Below the pieces are notes generated by a model. It searched no databases and was not told the DNA's origin. It worked only from the letters and a program-made list of their open reading frames with translations. 40,316 nucleotides of DNA from Candidatus Saccharimonadota bacterium (GTDB lineage Bacteria > Patescibacteriota > Saccharimonadia > Saccharimonadales > Saccharimonadaceae): contig JAFZQB010000005.1 of assembly GCA_017552385.1 (NCBI GenBank), forward strand, positions 1 to 40,316. Direction: 5' to 3'. Below, piece by piece: positions 17,906-26,261 of this stretch (its first letter is position 1; each line of letters begins with the position of its first letter). The position numbers were made by a program, and so were the translations under genes.

Positions 17906-19077
17906 TTGAACGTGTAGAACACCCTGGTACAGAGAAAATAAACTTAGCCAAGACCTTTGGTCGTTTACTAAGAGAGCGTTTCGAGAAAGATCCGCGTTTC
18001 TATCTTTTCTCTCCAGACGAGACTACCTCTAATCGTCTCACGGAAGTATACGATATTGAAAAACGTGCCTGGGCTCTGCCCGCAGAAGACTTTGACCTTC
18101 CAGAGTCTGAGCAAGGACGCATCGTTGAACTTCTTTCCGAAAACGCACTCTTTGCTTGTCTTATTGGACACCTATCCAATGGTGAACAAGCTATGATGAC
18201 TAGTTATGAAGCGTTTTTCTCAATTATCCTCCCACAAATCTTCCAACAAATTAAGTTTTACAAGCAGATGGATAACGTTGCCTGGCGTAAAGCTTGGCCT
18301 GCAGTGAATTTATTATCCACTTCAATGTGCTGGCGCCAAGACCACAATGGCTTTTCTCATCAATCGCCAGCCGCTATCTCAGCTCTTCTAGATATCCCTA
18401 GTGGACGCGTTAACTGCCTGTTCCCAGTTGATGACTCTGCTGCAGAGGCTACTTTTGACTTTATGCTTACCAGTGAAAACGTTGTAAATATTACAACGTT
18501 TGATAAAAATGAAACCCCCCGCTGGATTGATTCATACCATGCGAAATTTCTCTTTGATAACGGCGGAGCAAGCATTTATCAATTCGCTTCAGACCCAAAT
18601 CCAGGCATCATTCTGGCTGCCGCTGGCGATATCGCTACCCGCGAAATGCTTCGAGCGAAAGAAATAATTAAGAACGACATTCCCGAGGTGAAACTGCGTT
18701 TTGTAGGAGTCAACTCACTCACGTACGGCCATATAGGTACAACCAAGAATCATCTTTCACAAGAATGCTTTGATGATTATTTTGGTTTTGATCAGCCAAT
18801 CATTGCTAGCTTTCATGGCTATAGAGACACCATGAAAAACATTCTTGCCAACTACACTAATCGTGATCGCCTGGAAGTGCATGGCTTTGAGGAAGAAGGA
18901 TCCACCACTACGCCGCTTGAAATGCTGAGGTTAAATCACAATTCTCGCTACGATTTGGCTGCTGGAATCGCTGTTAAATTAGGCCGCACTGATCTCGCAG
19001 AGAAATACCTCAAAACTCTAGAAGAGAACAAAGAACACGCTCGGCTATATGGCACTGACCAAGTTATCCTAGATTAA
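17902..19077 (+). CDS. xfp: Phosphoketolase, C-terminal (Pyr and C-domain) subunit
   Basis: A 391-residue protein matching the second half of phosphoketolase. SPDETTSN carries the catalytic Glu equivalent (Glu40; E479 in the Bifidobacterium enzyme). WRQDHNGFSHQSP follows in the Pyr domain, then ILAAAGD and EEGSTTTPLEMLRLN in the C-terminal domain. The open frame extends to 17845, but the ATG at 17902 overlaps the upstream TGA as ATGA and has AAAGG 9 bases before it, so translational coupling is likely. No acetate kinase or phosphotransacetylase lies nearby. No clear terminator follows. Confidence 0.9.
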   Translation: MIERVEHPGTEKINLAKTFGRLLRERFEKDPRFYLFSPDETTSNRLTEVYDIEKRAWALPAEDFDLPESEQGRIVELLSENALFACLIGHLSNGEQAMMTSYEAFFSIILPQIFQQIKFYKQMDNVAWRKAWPAVNLLSTSMCWRQDHNGFSHQSPAAISALLDIPSGRVNCLFPVDDSAAEATFDFMLTSENVVNITTFDKNETPRWIDSYHAKFLFDNGGASIYQFASDPNPGIILAAAGDIATREMLRAKEIIKNDIPEVKLRFVGVNSLTYGHIGTTKNHLSQECFDDYFGFDQPIIASFHGYRDTMKNILANYTNRDRLEVHGFEEEGSTTTPLEMLRLNHNSRYDLAAGIAVKLGRTDLAEKYLKTLEENKEHARLYGTDQVILD

Positions 19078-19125
19078 CTGTTATTATCTAAAAAACTATT
19101 TTTGGATGACGAAATCTAGATTCTT

Positions 19126-19134
19126 TGCTAAGAT
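19126..19134 (+). promoter_or_regulatory. Extended -10 promoter of the DUF916-like gene
   Basis: TGCTAAGAT ends 6 bases before the ATG at 19141. An overlapping TATAAT (19134-19139) ends only 1 base before the ATG and would start transcription inside the gene, so TAAGAT is preferred. Confidence 0.5.
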
Positions 19135-19140
19135 ATAATT

Positions 19141-20028
19141 ATGGACACTACGAATAATTCAACCCCATCAAATACTTTCTCTATCACCCCAATGTCTCAC
19201 TCCTTCTCTCTTTCTGCGGGAGAACAGACTTCCGGAGCCATTACTGTTATTAATCAATCCGATTCGACCAAACCATTTTCATTCAAAGTGTCTGTTGCCC
19301 CGTATGGCGTCAAGGGCAACAACTACGATGCTGATCTTGTTACAGAAACCGATTTGACTCAACTCGCTAAATGGATCACCATCGAAAATCCTTCTGGTAC
19401 CATTGACCCAGGCAAATCGGAAGAGATAAAATTTACCATCAATGTTCCAGCTGACGCGCCTGGCGGTGGTCAATATGCCGCTATTGTTGTGTCCTCTGAT
19501 AGCCAAGCCGAAGGCTCGGAAAGCCAGTCAGTTGTTGAGTATGTTTACGAGGTGGCGAGCGTTATTTATAGTCAGATTGCCGGCAAGACAGAGCACAAAG
19601 GAGCAATCTTAAGCCACAATGTTCCAGGCTTCTCCACTACGCCGAAAGTATCAGTCAACGCCACCATTAAGAATGAGGGTAACGTCCACGAATTCGCCAA
19701 CGTGTCGCTCACGGTTACGAACGCTCTTACCGGAGAGGACATCTTTTCCTCAGAGGAGCTCGATACTCCAATTTCCGAAATCGTAATGCCATACTCTGAG
19801 CGCTATATCGTTCGTAATATTTCCAATCTCCCATCTCTCGGCGTAATATCTATCAAAGAGACAATTAAATATCTTGGGGAAAGCTCGACCATAGAGCAAA
19901 ATTTGATTATCTGTCCGCTCTGGTTCCTTCTGCTTGCTTCACTTACCATCGTCGCCGCTGTTGGCGCCATTGTCGCACGTGCTCGTCGTCGCCACAATAA
20001 AACTAAACGCAATAGAGCTGAAGATTAA
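19141..20028 (+). CDS. DUF916-like C-terminally anchored protein without signal peptide
   Basis: A 295-residue protein. The first ~120 residues resemble the DUF916 (WxL-protein peptidoglycan-binding) domain: SAGEQTSGAITVINQSD, WITIENPSGTIDPGKSEEI, NVPADAPGGGQYAAIVV. A second Ig-like domain (about 150-245) follows, then a membrane helix (about 258-280) and a basic tail RARRRHNKTKR. The domains look extracellular and the tail cytoplasmic, yet no N-terminal signal is present; a stop codon at 19129 blocks an upstream start. Role inferred as envelope binding, by family only. Confidence 0.75.
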   Translation: MDTTNNSTPSNTFSITPMSHSFSLSAGEQTSGAITVINQSDSTKPFSFKVSVAPYGVKGNNYDADLVTETDLTQLAKWITIENPSGTIDPGKSEEIKFTINVPADAPGGGQYAAIVVSSDSQAEGSESQSVVEYVYEVASVIYSQIAGKTEHKGAILSHNVPGFSTTPKVSVNATIKNEGNVHEFANVSLTVTNALTGEDIFSSEELDTPISEIVMPYSERYIVRNISNLPSLGVISIKETIKYLGESSTIEQNLIICPLWFLLLASLTIVAAVGAIVARARRRHNKTKRNRAED

Positions 20029-20030
20029 TA

Positions 20031-20045
20031 AAAAAGGAGTATAAT
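20031..20045 (+). promoter_or_regulatory. Ribosome binding site and possible -10 before tyrS
   Basis: AAAAAGGAG (20031-20039) lies 11 bases before the tyrS ATG, and TATAAT (20040-20045) lies 5 bases before it. Both modes of expression are possible: read-through from the upstream gene with a Shine-Dalgarno site, or a leaderless transcript. Confidence 0.55.
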
Positions 20046-20050
20046 CACTT

Positions 20051-21298
20051 ATGACTTTATCCGAAGAGCTTATCTGGCGTGGATTCTTCGCCAAAACCAC
20101 CATTAAAAACCCAATTGATTTGGATACGCGAGAGAACAAAAAGTTTTACTGGGGTGCCGACCCCTCTGCCGACTCCCTTACTATCGGGAATCTTGCCGCT
20201 CTCATGATGTGCGCTTGTTTTGTCCGCCATGGCTATCAGCCATATCTTTTGATTGGCGGCGCTACTGGTCAAATTGGCGACCCTAAAGAAAATGGCGAAC
20301 GCGAGCTTAAACCCCTCGAAGAGATTGAACACAATAAATCATGTATCAAGAGGCAAGTTCAGCAGATTATCGACTACGATCATACTGTAATGCTTGATAA
20401 TCTCGACTGGTTCAAAGATATGAGTTACCTCACATTTCTCCGCGAAATCGGCAAGACATTTTCTATGACTCAACTACTCGATCGACAGTTTGTTCAAAAC
20501 CGTATCGGAGAGGGCGGTTCAGGTATTTCTTACGCAGAGTTCTCTTACACACTTATTCAAGGGTATGATTTCTTGCATCTCTATCGTAAATACGGCGTCG
20601 ATCTCCAACTTTGCGGAGCTGATCAATACGGCAACTGCGCTTCCGGCATTCATCTAATTCGCCGCCTCGAAAACGTTGAAGCTGATATTTGGTCTACCCC
20701 ACTCATTATAGATCCTGTCACTGGCCGCAAATTCGGCAAGAGCGAAGGAAACGCTATTTGGCTAGCCGCAACTCCAGCTCGTCGCCCAGATGGAGAACTC
20801 TCCGAAAACTATACGACTGTTTTCGATTTTTATCAATTCTGGCTTAACCAACCTGATTCCGCAGTTGAGCACCTGCTAAAAATATACACGCTGTATGATC
20901 GTACTACTATCGAGAAAACTCTAAAAGAACATACTGCTGCTCCCGAGAAACGTATCGCTCAAAAAGCGCTTGCGCTTGGTGCTACCTCTGTTGTTCATGG
21001 TGAAGTGACTGCTGGCAAGATTGCCGAGCTATCCGATCGTCTATTTAGCAAAAATCTCACTTTCTCTGAGAATGAAATCGAAGAATTCTCTGACCTTCTC
21101 CCGAATGTGCCTCTCGGCGTATCTATAGTTGACGACCTGGTAGCCACTGGCCTCGCTCCATCTAAATCTGAAGCACGTAATCTTGTTAATGCCGGAGCTA
21201 TTTCTGTAAATGGCGAGAAAGTCTTAGACGAAACCAAAGTCATCAATTTCCCTGCAGTTATCAAGAAGGGCAAGAATAAATTCGCAGTCATCTGCTAA
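20051..21298 (+). CDS. tyrS: Tyrosyl-tRNA synthetase
   Basis: A 415-residue class I synthetase that charges tRNA-Tyr. The N-terminal catalytic domain has WGADPSADSLTIGNL (about 34-48), GGATGQIGDP, GADQYGNCASG and a KMSKS-type loop KFGKSEG. The C-terminal S4 RNA-binding domain reads APSKSEARNLVNAGAISVNGEKV. The HIGH motif is TIGN (44-47): both His positions are changed. Asn at the second is known in other TyrRS; Thr at the first is less usual but may be a subfamily trait. It lies 22 bases after the DUF916-like gene. Confidence 0.96.
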   Translation: MTLSEELIWRGFFAKTTIKNPIDLDTRENKKFYWGADPSADSLTIGNLAALMMCACFVRHGYQPYLLIGGATGQIGDPKENGERELKPLEEIEHNKSCIKRQVQQIIDYDHTVMLDNLDWFKDMSYLTFLREIGKTFSMTQLLDRQFVQNRIGEGGSGISYAEFSYTLIQGYDFLHLYRKYGVDLQLCGADQYGNCASGIHLIRRLENVEADIWSTPLIIDPVTGRKFGKSEGNAIWLAATPARRPDGELSENYTTVFDFYQFWLNQPDSAVEHLLKIYTLYDRTTIEKTLKEHTAAPEKRIAQKALALGATSVVHGEVTAGKIAELSDRLFSKNLTFSENEIEEFSDLLPNVPLGVSIVDDLVATGLAPSKSEARNLVNAGAISVNGEKVLDETKVINFPAVIKKGKNKFAVIC

Positions 21299-21372
21299 AA
21301 CAGATCAACAAAAACATAGAATAAGCACGAAAATCCTCTCTGCAATAAACCACTTGAAAAGGGGTAATATTC

Positions 21373-21401
21373 TTGACCATTGATACCGTTTGTGGTATAA
21401 T
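21373..21401 (+). promoter_or_regulatory. Promoter of the protease-rimK operon
   Basis: TTGACC (21373-21378), a 17-base spacer ending in TGG, then TATAAT (21396-21401). The ATG at 21408 is 6 bases beyond. One of the clearest leaderless arrangements in the window. Confidence 0.85.
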
Positions 21402-21407
21402 AAAAAC

Positions 21408-21914
21408 ATGGACCAAAACAAATTGGAAATTATCGGTTCTACCGAGTACGTTGAGATTGCGGGCATCAAAAATGTCCCCGCAAAGATTGACACTGGCGCT
21501 GACTCGTCATCTCTTTGGGCATCCCAAATCGACGTAGACAAAGAAGGTACCCTTTCTTTTGTTCTCTTCGACAAGAACTCGCCGTTTTATACTGGCGAAA
21601 CGATCAAGCGTCAAAAAGACGAATACGAGGTTAAAATCGTCCGCAGCGGTCACGGTGACGAACGCATCCGTTATCGTACCGAATTAATGTTGAATGTGAA
21701 TGGGCACACTATCCATACCATGTTTACATTGGCTAACCGCTCGCGCAACAATTTTCCAGTCCTCATTGGTCGTCGCACTCTCAAGAATAAATTTCTTGTT
21801 GACGTCTCAAAGATGGCCATTGTTAAAGAGTCCAACCCTATTACCCCCAAGCTCAATCGCGAACTTGAGAAAGACCCCTATGCATTCCATCAGAAATATG
21901 GTAAAACAATGTAA
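21408..21914 (+). CDS. Retropepsin-like RimK-associated protease (PF05618 type)
   Basis: A 168-residue protein of the family named ATP-dependent zinc protease, in fact an aspartic retropepsin-like fold. KIDTGADSSSLWA (about 24-36) carries the catalytic-type DTGA; VLIGRRTLKNKFLVD is the second family motif. These proteins are commonly encoded beside RimK-type ligases, and here rimK follows 26 bases later, so a role in processing or opposing polyglutamylation is inferred. The open frame reaches 21390, but that start overlaps the -10 box. Confidence 0.88.
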   Translation: MDQNKLEIIGSTEYVEIAGIKNVPAKIDTGADSSSLWASQIDVDKEGTLSFVLFDKNSPFYTGETIKRQKDEYEVKIVRSGHGDERIRYRTELMLNVNGHTIHTMFTLANRSRNNFPVLIGRRTLKNKFLVDVSKMAIVKESNPITPKLNRELEKDPYAFHQKYGKTM

Positions 21915-21940
21915 CAGGGAATAAAGGAGAGAAGTTAATA

Positions 21941-22849
21941 ATGAAACTTGCAATACTTTCAAATGGTGACGCTAACTATTCCACTAAGCGCCTCGTCGAG
22001 GAAGCGAAAAAGCGTGGCCACGAGGTTAAAGTAATTAAATACAAGAACTGTTACCTCGCTCTTGACGATAAGCATCCAGAAGTTTTCTATAAAGGCGAAA
22101 GACTCTCTGGTTTTGATGCTATCTTGCCACGCATCTCTAATAATATGACTCGTTACGGCTGTGCTGTTGTACGTCAATTCGAGATGCAGGGCGTTTGGAC
22201 CTCTGCTACCTCTGTTGCCATTACCCGCGCACGCGATAAACTTCGTGCTGCCCAGATTCTAGCCAAATTCGACGTTGACACACCAAAAACTCTCGTTTCT
22301 CGTAACACTTCCGATATTGACGATCTTCTTGAGCAGATTGGCCTCCCAGTCATTATCAAGCTGGCTACTGGCACTCATGGCAATGGCGTCATTCTTGCCG
22401 ACACCAAGAAAGCTGCCAAATCCGCGCTCCAAGCGTTCTATCTCTATAATGAAGACGGCACCAATATTCTCCTCCAAGAGTTTATTAAAGAATCCGCCGG
22501 CACCGACATCCGCGCCTTCGTCGTTGGTAGTCGCGTTGTTGCATCTATGCAACGCGCCTCGCTCGACGACGATTTCCGCTCTAACCTTCATCAAGGTGGC
22601 GCCGGTACTCCAATTAAACTAACTGACGAAGAAAAGAAAATCGCCCTCAAGGCCGCTAAGGCTATGGGCCTCCACATCTGCGGGGTTGATCTCATGCGCT
22701 CTAGCAGAGGACCACTTGTCCTTGAAGTTAACGCTTCTCCGGGATTTGGTATCGAAAAAGTTACCGGCCGTGACGTTGCTTCTAAGATTATCGAATATAT
22801 TGAACACAACGCTCCACGCAAGAATGGCAAAGATCGCGTCGGCGCCTAA
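21941..22849 (+). CDS. rimK: RimK-family alpha-L-glutamate ligase (ATP-grasp)
   Basis: A 302-residue ATP-grasp enzyme. RimK of Escherichia coli adds glutamate to the C-terminus of ribosomal protein S6; the substrate here is inferred only. The N-terminal domain begins MKLAILSNGDANYST; ATP-binding segments include VIIKLATGTHGNGV and ILLQEFIKES; the metal site is in GVDLMRSSRGPLVLEVNASPG. AAAGGAGA at 21923-21930 is a strong ribosome site, as expected for a second gene in an operon. A hairpin follows at 22867. Confidence 0.92.
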   Translation: MKLAILSNGDANYSTKRLVEEAKKRGHEVKVIKYKNCYLALDDKHPEVFYKGERLSGFDAILPRISNNMTRYGCAVVRQFEMQGVWTSATSVAITRARDKLRAAQILAKFDVDTPKTLVSRNTSDIDDLLEQIGLPVIIKLATGTHGNGVILADTKKAAKSALQAFYLYNEDGTNILLQEFIKESAGTDIRAFVVGSRVVASMQRASLDDDFRSNLHQGGAGTPIKLTDEEKKIALKAAKAMGLHICGVDLMRSSRGPLVLEVNASPGFGIEKVTGRDVASKIIEYIEHNAPRKNGKDRVGA

Positions 22850-22866
22850 TATATAATCATTTTGTG

Positions 22867-22894
22867 AATATAGCCTCTAAAAAGGGGCTATATT
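22867..22894 (+). terminator. Hairpin after rimK
   Basis: An 11-bp stem (22867-22877 with 22884-22894, one G-U pair) closes a 6-base loop. The following bases are AT-rich but not a clean T run, so termination may be imperfect. Confidence 0.6.
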
Positions 22895-22950
22895 AATATA
22901 ATAAGCTGTTACCTACAGAAATACGATTTTTCTGGCGCAGATTGCTGTCG

Positions 22951-22959
22951 TGCTATAAT
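22951..22959 (+). promoter_or_regulatory. Extended -10 promoter, leadered small membrane protein
   Basis: TGCTATAAT ends 31 bases before the GTG at 22991. A leader of about 25 bases carries TAGGAG (22978-22983) 7 bases before the start. Confidence 0.75.
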
Positions 22960-22990
22960 AGGCATAAGTTTATAAAATAGGAGCTTTATC

Positions 22991-23635
22991 GTGCGGCAAA
23001 CGACACAACACGTATCTGTTGATAGAGGAGGAAGAAAAGGAATGATGATAGGGGTGATTACTTGTGTAATTCTCGCTATCACCGGTATCGGCCTAGGCAT
23101 TTATGGCATAGTTGAAGTTTCCAAATACAGCAAAATAAACACTTTAATTACAAAAGATGAGGCAAGTGCAGCTTTTGCAAGCTTCGCTAAAAATCTTTCC
23201 GGAAACGAACGATCGACGATCGTCATTAATACGGCGCATCTCGTCGACAAAGGGATATCTTTGCCGGGTTCTGCTTACGACTGGGGTAGTGTTTCTGTGA
23301 GCGGGGATAACCACCTAAAGATAGTCGCCGGACAAGAAAAAAAGATTTTCTTCGAAACTAGCAATGTTCTTCTCGCTTTCTACGTCGAGCATAATATTAT
23401 AAACGACTCAAGCAAAACAGAAGTCCATCGGAATCTCGGGACGGATCGATACATATACTATATTAACCTATCCGGTGATGTTTACCGTATTAAGCTCAAC
23501 GATAGTTTTGAACCAGTCAAACCGGAGCATCTTCCAAAATATCGCAATATTATTACTATTCAGAACACTTCTACTGGCGCAATGCTCATAGATATTAGCG
23601 GGACAATATACACCATTTCCGACTCAGAATTTTAG
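22991..23635 (+). CDS. Hypothetical single-pass membrane protein
   Basis: I do not recognise a family. The 214 residues have a short basic N-terminus (RGGRKG, about 12-17), one membrane helix (about 19-43, MIGVITCVILAITGIGLGIYGI) and an extracytoplasmic remainder of about 170 residues, predicted from the positive-inside rule. The outer part has a mixed alpha/beta look, with closing strands such as GAMLIDISGTIYTI. The GTG start is set by the TAGGAG site. It is a single-gene unit ahead of tRNA-Arg. Confidence 0.75.
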   Translation: MRQTTQHVSVDRGGRKGMMIGVITCVILAITGIGLGIYGIVEVSKYSKINTLITKDEASAAFASFAKNLSGNERSTIVINTAHLVDKGISLPGSAYDWGSVSVSGDNHLKIVAGQEKKIFFETSNVLLAFYVEHNIINDSSKTEVHRNLGTDRYIYYINLSGDVYRIKLNDSFEPVKPEHLPKYRNIITIQNTSTGAMLIDISGTIYTISDSEF

Positions 23636-23648
23636 CTCGCTCAAAATA

Positions 23649-23657
23649 TGCTATAAT
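23649..23657 (+). promoter_or_regulatory. Extended -10 promoter of tRNA-Arg
   Basis: TGCTATAAT ends 8 bases before the first base of the tRNA, so the primary transcript would have a 5' leader of about 0-2 bases. Confidence 0.75.
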
Positions 23658-23665
23658 TTTCTCAC

Positions 23666-23741
23666 GCGCCCGTAGCTCAGTGGATAGAGCACTGGTTTCC
23701 GGTACCAGGTGTCGCAGGTTCGACTCCTGTCGGGCGTGCCA
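23666..23741 (+). tRNA. tRNA-Arg(CCG)
   Basis: The 76-base cloverleaf is complete. The acceptor arms GCGCCCG and CGGGCGT pair with one G-U. The D arm is GCTC/GAGC. The anticodon arm CTGGT/ACCAG has loop TTCCGGT, giving anticodon CCG for the codon CGG. The T loop is TTCGACT. Discriminator G and CCA are encoded. Confidence 0.96.
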
Positions 23742-23760
23742 TGCTCCGCTTAGTCACCTT

Positions 23761-23780
23761 CCGCCACTAGGCGGTTATTT
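23761..23780. terminator. Shared terminator, tRNA-Arg and ABC permease gene
   Basis: CCGCC, loop ACTA, GGCGG, then TTATTT. The stop codon of the minus-strand permease gene (23767-23769) lies within the hairpin. Confidence 0.6.
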
Positions 23781-25404
23781 CATTGAATCGTTTTGCTCCG
23801 ACTTTCTTTAGTCTGTGTTCTAATATCAAACAAGCTACGGTATAGATCGCCACAACAATCCCCATTGACCCTATCGTGCCCAATCCAGACAATGCTAAGC
23901 CCACAAGCATACCAATCGTCACTCCCATTGTACTCATCCCTACAAACGAACAAATCATGGTACTGCGGCTTTGCTTAACTACTTCCATATCACTTTCCGC
24001 GTCCATTACTGGATATTTTAAATTAACTAATATTCCGAATATTTGCATGAATGCCGGAAGTACTATAGAGCCAGCAAGAAGCAATAACGTCTCAATGATA
24101 CCGAACCCAAACCAAATCGCCAACACGATATCGCTGATTAGTATCAATGGTAAGATCACAATCATTGCCATTATGATTTTTGCCTTGAGTATTAATGTCA
24201 CCGGCACGGGTAAAGCTTTAAGTATATTTATCGACTTACCCTCCAGACTAATCATAGAAGATGTTATGAAAGTCAACAATGTCGCAAAGCTCATCAGAGC
24301 AAATGCAATCACTGGCGCGAGCCCGCGCATTGTTTCGACGCTCAGTGGGAAATCCTCGGCGGTCTCAACACCGATCAGAATATCTCCGAACTTCCAGCAC
24401 AATAGCCCGGCACCAATAACAAAAAGAATAATTCCAAAGCCAGTGTTTGTAATAAATACCGGCGTTCCGAAGAATCTACTCATCTCTTTTTTCACTAGCG
24501 CCCAAATCGGTCTTCTTTCGCGCATCTCTAATGTTTCTATGTCCACTTTCTTTGTGACGCCATAGTTCGCCATTTTCGCTCTCGTGTTTATTCTGAAAAA
24601 TGTCTTAGCCAGAAGGAGAATCCCGACGCCAGCGATTCCTAAGTGAATTGATACGAAAATTATAAGGTCTATGAGACTAAAATCGGTCGACATTTTTTCG
24701 TATAATCCAGCGGGGTAGTATAATCTCGCCATAGATTCACCGAGCTTAACTATGCCATCATTGGTGCCGACGCTACCGTTCATTGTGCTTGAGACATAGA
24801 ATGATGCCGCCATCACGAGGACCATCGCGATAAATGTGAATACAATTTGCACGGCGGTTCGTTTTTTAAACCTCGACGAGAATGCAGAGATAATTGCGCC
24901 AACAAGACAAGACAGAACAATCGGGATCACTGGCATAAATATTAGGACCACAATCGACACCGGGATAAAAGTTTGGGTTATCGCGCCTCTTGTCAGATAG
25001 ACTATCATTGCTGGTAGCAAGAAAATGGAGTTGAACGCCAACTCGAACAAATAGAATTTTACAAGTTTGAGCGCAACAATTTTCGCGCGAGAGATTGGCA
25101 AAGTCAGAAGTAAGTCATCATCGCGCGTGTTGTACAATAACGAACTCGACTTATAGATGCCCTCGATTATCGTTAAAATTGTTGTCAACACAATAATAAT
25201 TGCTAGCAGTAACGACCCTCTACCAAATTGGTCTAAATTATCAAACCACGTATTTGAGTACACCCACATTATGAAGAACATCCAGCCCATTAAGAAGAAA
25301 GTTACACCAGCGCCAGAAGATTTTTCGCCCTTCTTTTTCTTAATCTTAAAAATGTCCATCCCCTCAGTTAACGAAGCCTTTAAAAGCGTGAAGAATTGCT
25401 TCAT
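23767..25404 (-). CDS. ABC-2-type exporter permease
   Basis: A 545-residue integral membrane protein with roughly a dozen hydrophobic segments. It resembles the putative Firmicute ABC exporter permeases (YthQ/PF16949 type): a conserved TRDDDLLLTLPIS region near residue 90, two membrane halves, and an EGKSINILKALPVP cytoplasmic segment near residue 390. It partners the ATPase encoded just upstream. The ATPase stop and this start share one base (TAATG), so translation is coupled. The cargo is unknown. Confidence 0.88.
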   Translation of the reverse strand: MKQFFTLLKASLTEGMDIFKIKKKKGEKSSGAGVTFFLMGWMFFIMWVYSNTWFDNLDQFGRGSLLLAIIIVLTTILTIIEGIYKSSSLLYNTRDDDLLLTLPISRAKIVALKLVKFYLFELAFNSIFLLPAMIVYLTRGAITQTFIPVSIVVLIFMPVIPIVLSCLVGAIISAFSSRFKKRTAVQIVFTFIAMVLVMAASFYVSSTMNGSVGTNDGIVKLGESMARLYYPAGLYEKMSTDFSLIDLIIFVSIHLGIAGVGILLLAKTFFRINTRAKMANYGVTKKVDIETLEMRERRPIWALVKKEMSRFFGTPVFITNTGFGIILFVIGAGLLCWKFGDILIGVETAEDFPLSVETMRGLAPVIAFALMSFATLLTFITSSMISLEGKSINILKALPVPVTLILKAKIIMAMIVILPLILISDIVLAIWFGFGIIETLLLLAGSIVLPAFMQIFGILVNLKYPVMDAESDMEVVKQSRSTMICSFVGMSTMGVTIGMLVGLALSGLGTIGSMGIVVAIYTVACLILEHRLKKVGAKRFNEITA

Positions 25405-26108
25405 TATTTCTCTAACTCCAAGAATACTTTTTCTAGGGACTTATCGCCTTTTACGGCTTTCATACTACCAACCTTAATAATCTCGCCTTTCTTCACAATC
25501 GCAACTCTCGTGCAAAGTTTTTCTGCCATGTCCAGAATATGTGTAGAGAAGAAAACTGTTCCGCCACGCTCGACTAAATCACGCATTACTTCTTTCATGT
25601 CGAAAATCGCTTTCGGGTCCAACCCTACAAATGGTTCATCCATAATTAACACTTTTGGCTCATGTGCAAGAGCGGAGATTAATGCGACTTTCTGTTTCAT
25701 GCCATGCGAAAACGAGTTGATCGGGCTAAGCAAAGCATCTTCAATTTCAAACAGTTTCGCATACTTTAAAATGGCTTTCTCGCGCTTCTGAATCGGCACT
25801 TCATACATGTCGCAGATGAAGTTAATATAATCAAGCGCCTTCATATTCTCATAGAGTTCTGGGTTGTCTGGGATGTAGGCCATCTTCTTCTTGCACTCGA
25901 TTGGATTCGTTTTGATAGATTTGCCATCAATCAATATTTCACCATCGTCAAAATCATGTATACCCACTATGGCTTTAATAAGAGTTGTTTTACCGGCACC
26001 ATTATGACCTATAAAAGCGAATATCTCGCCTGGCTCCACCGTGAAAGAAACATTGTTAAGGGCTTTCTTATCGCCATATTTTTTTGTTACATTACGTATC
26101 TCAATCAT
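25404..26108 (-). CDS. ABC transporter ATP-binding protein
   Basis: A 234-residue nucleotide-binding subunit. Walker A is GHNGAGKTT (about 34-42), the signature reads SFSHGMKQK (S-H-G-M where LSGGQ is usual), Walker B is VLIMDEPFVGLD, and the switch His is in FFSTHILD. It is typical of the CcmA/YhaQ-like exporter ATPases paired with ABC-2 permeases. It is the first gene of a two-gene unit with a leaderless-type start. Confidence 0.95.
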   Translation of the reverse strand: MIEIRNVTKKYGDKKALNNVSFTVEPGEIFAFIGHNGAGKTTLIKAIVGIHDFDDGEILIDGKSIKTNPIECKKKMAYIPDNPELYENMKALDYINFICDMYEVPIQKREKAILKYAKLFEIEDALLSPINSFSHGMKQKVALISALAHEPKVLIMDEPFVGLDPKAIFDMKEVMRDLVERGGTVFFSTHILDMAEKLCTRVAIVKKGEIIKVGSMKAVKGDKSLEKVFLELEK

Positions 26109-26115
26109 AATCTTA

Positions 26116-26124
26116 ATTATATCA
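26116..26124 (-). promoter_or_regulatory. Extended -10 promoter of the ABC exporter operon
   Basis: On the minus strand TGATATAAT ends 7 bases before the ATG at 26108. Predicted leaderless. Confidence 0.75.
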
Positions 26125-26162
26125 CTTTACGGCAAAGCAATTTTGCCAATCGTCGACCATCA

Positions 26163-26191
26163 TTGACGTAAGAGGTTAACATAGGTATAAT
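26163..26191 (+). promoter_or_regulatory. Promoter of the AMP-binding enzyme gene
   Basis: TTGACG (26163-26168), 17-base spacer, TATAAT (26186-26191). A leader of about 64 bases follows, with an AAGGGGG ribosome site at 26247-26253. This is the longest leader in the window. Confidence 0.8.
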
Positions 26192-26261
26192 ATCCCCTGA
26201 TAAGTCAGCTTCGTGAGGCTTAAGAACCTTTCCATCCCAAGAAACGAAGGGGGTATAGATT

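Noticed and set aside
16934-19077. Phosphoketolase break as a sequencing error or decayed gene
   Set aside because: The ATGA overlap, the ribosome site, the intact motifs on both sides and the break exactly between domains make a simple indel unlikely, although reads should be checked.
19134-19139. TATAAT directly before the DUF916-like ATG as its main promoter
   Set aside because: It ends 1 base before the ATG, so transcription would begin inside the gene. The overlapping TGCTAAGAT fits the spacing seen elsewhere.
23876-24565. A 229-codon plus-strand frame opposite the ABC permease gene
   Set aside because: It is the antisense of a hydrophobic protein gene, with no promoter or ribosome site and Ser/Ile/Asn-rich content.
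26190-26253. Possible long-range pairing of ATATCCCC (26190-26197) with GGGGGTAT near the ribosome site, as a riboswitch-like leader
   Set aside because: The first arm overlaps the -10 box and lies before the predicted transcript start, so it would not be in the RNA.
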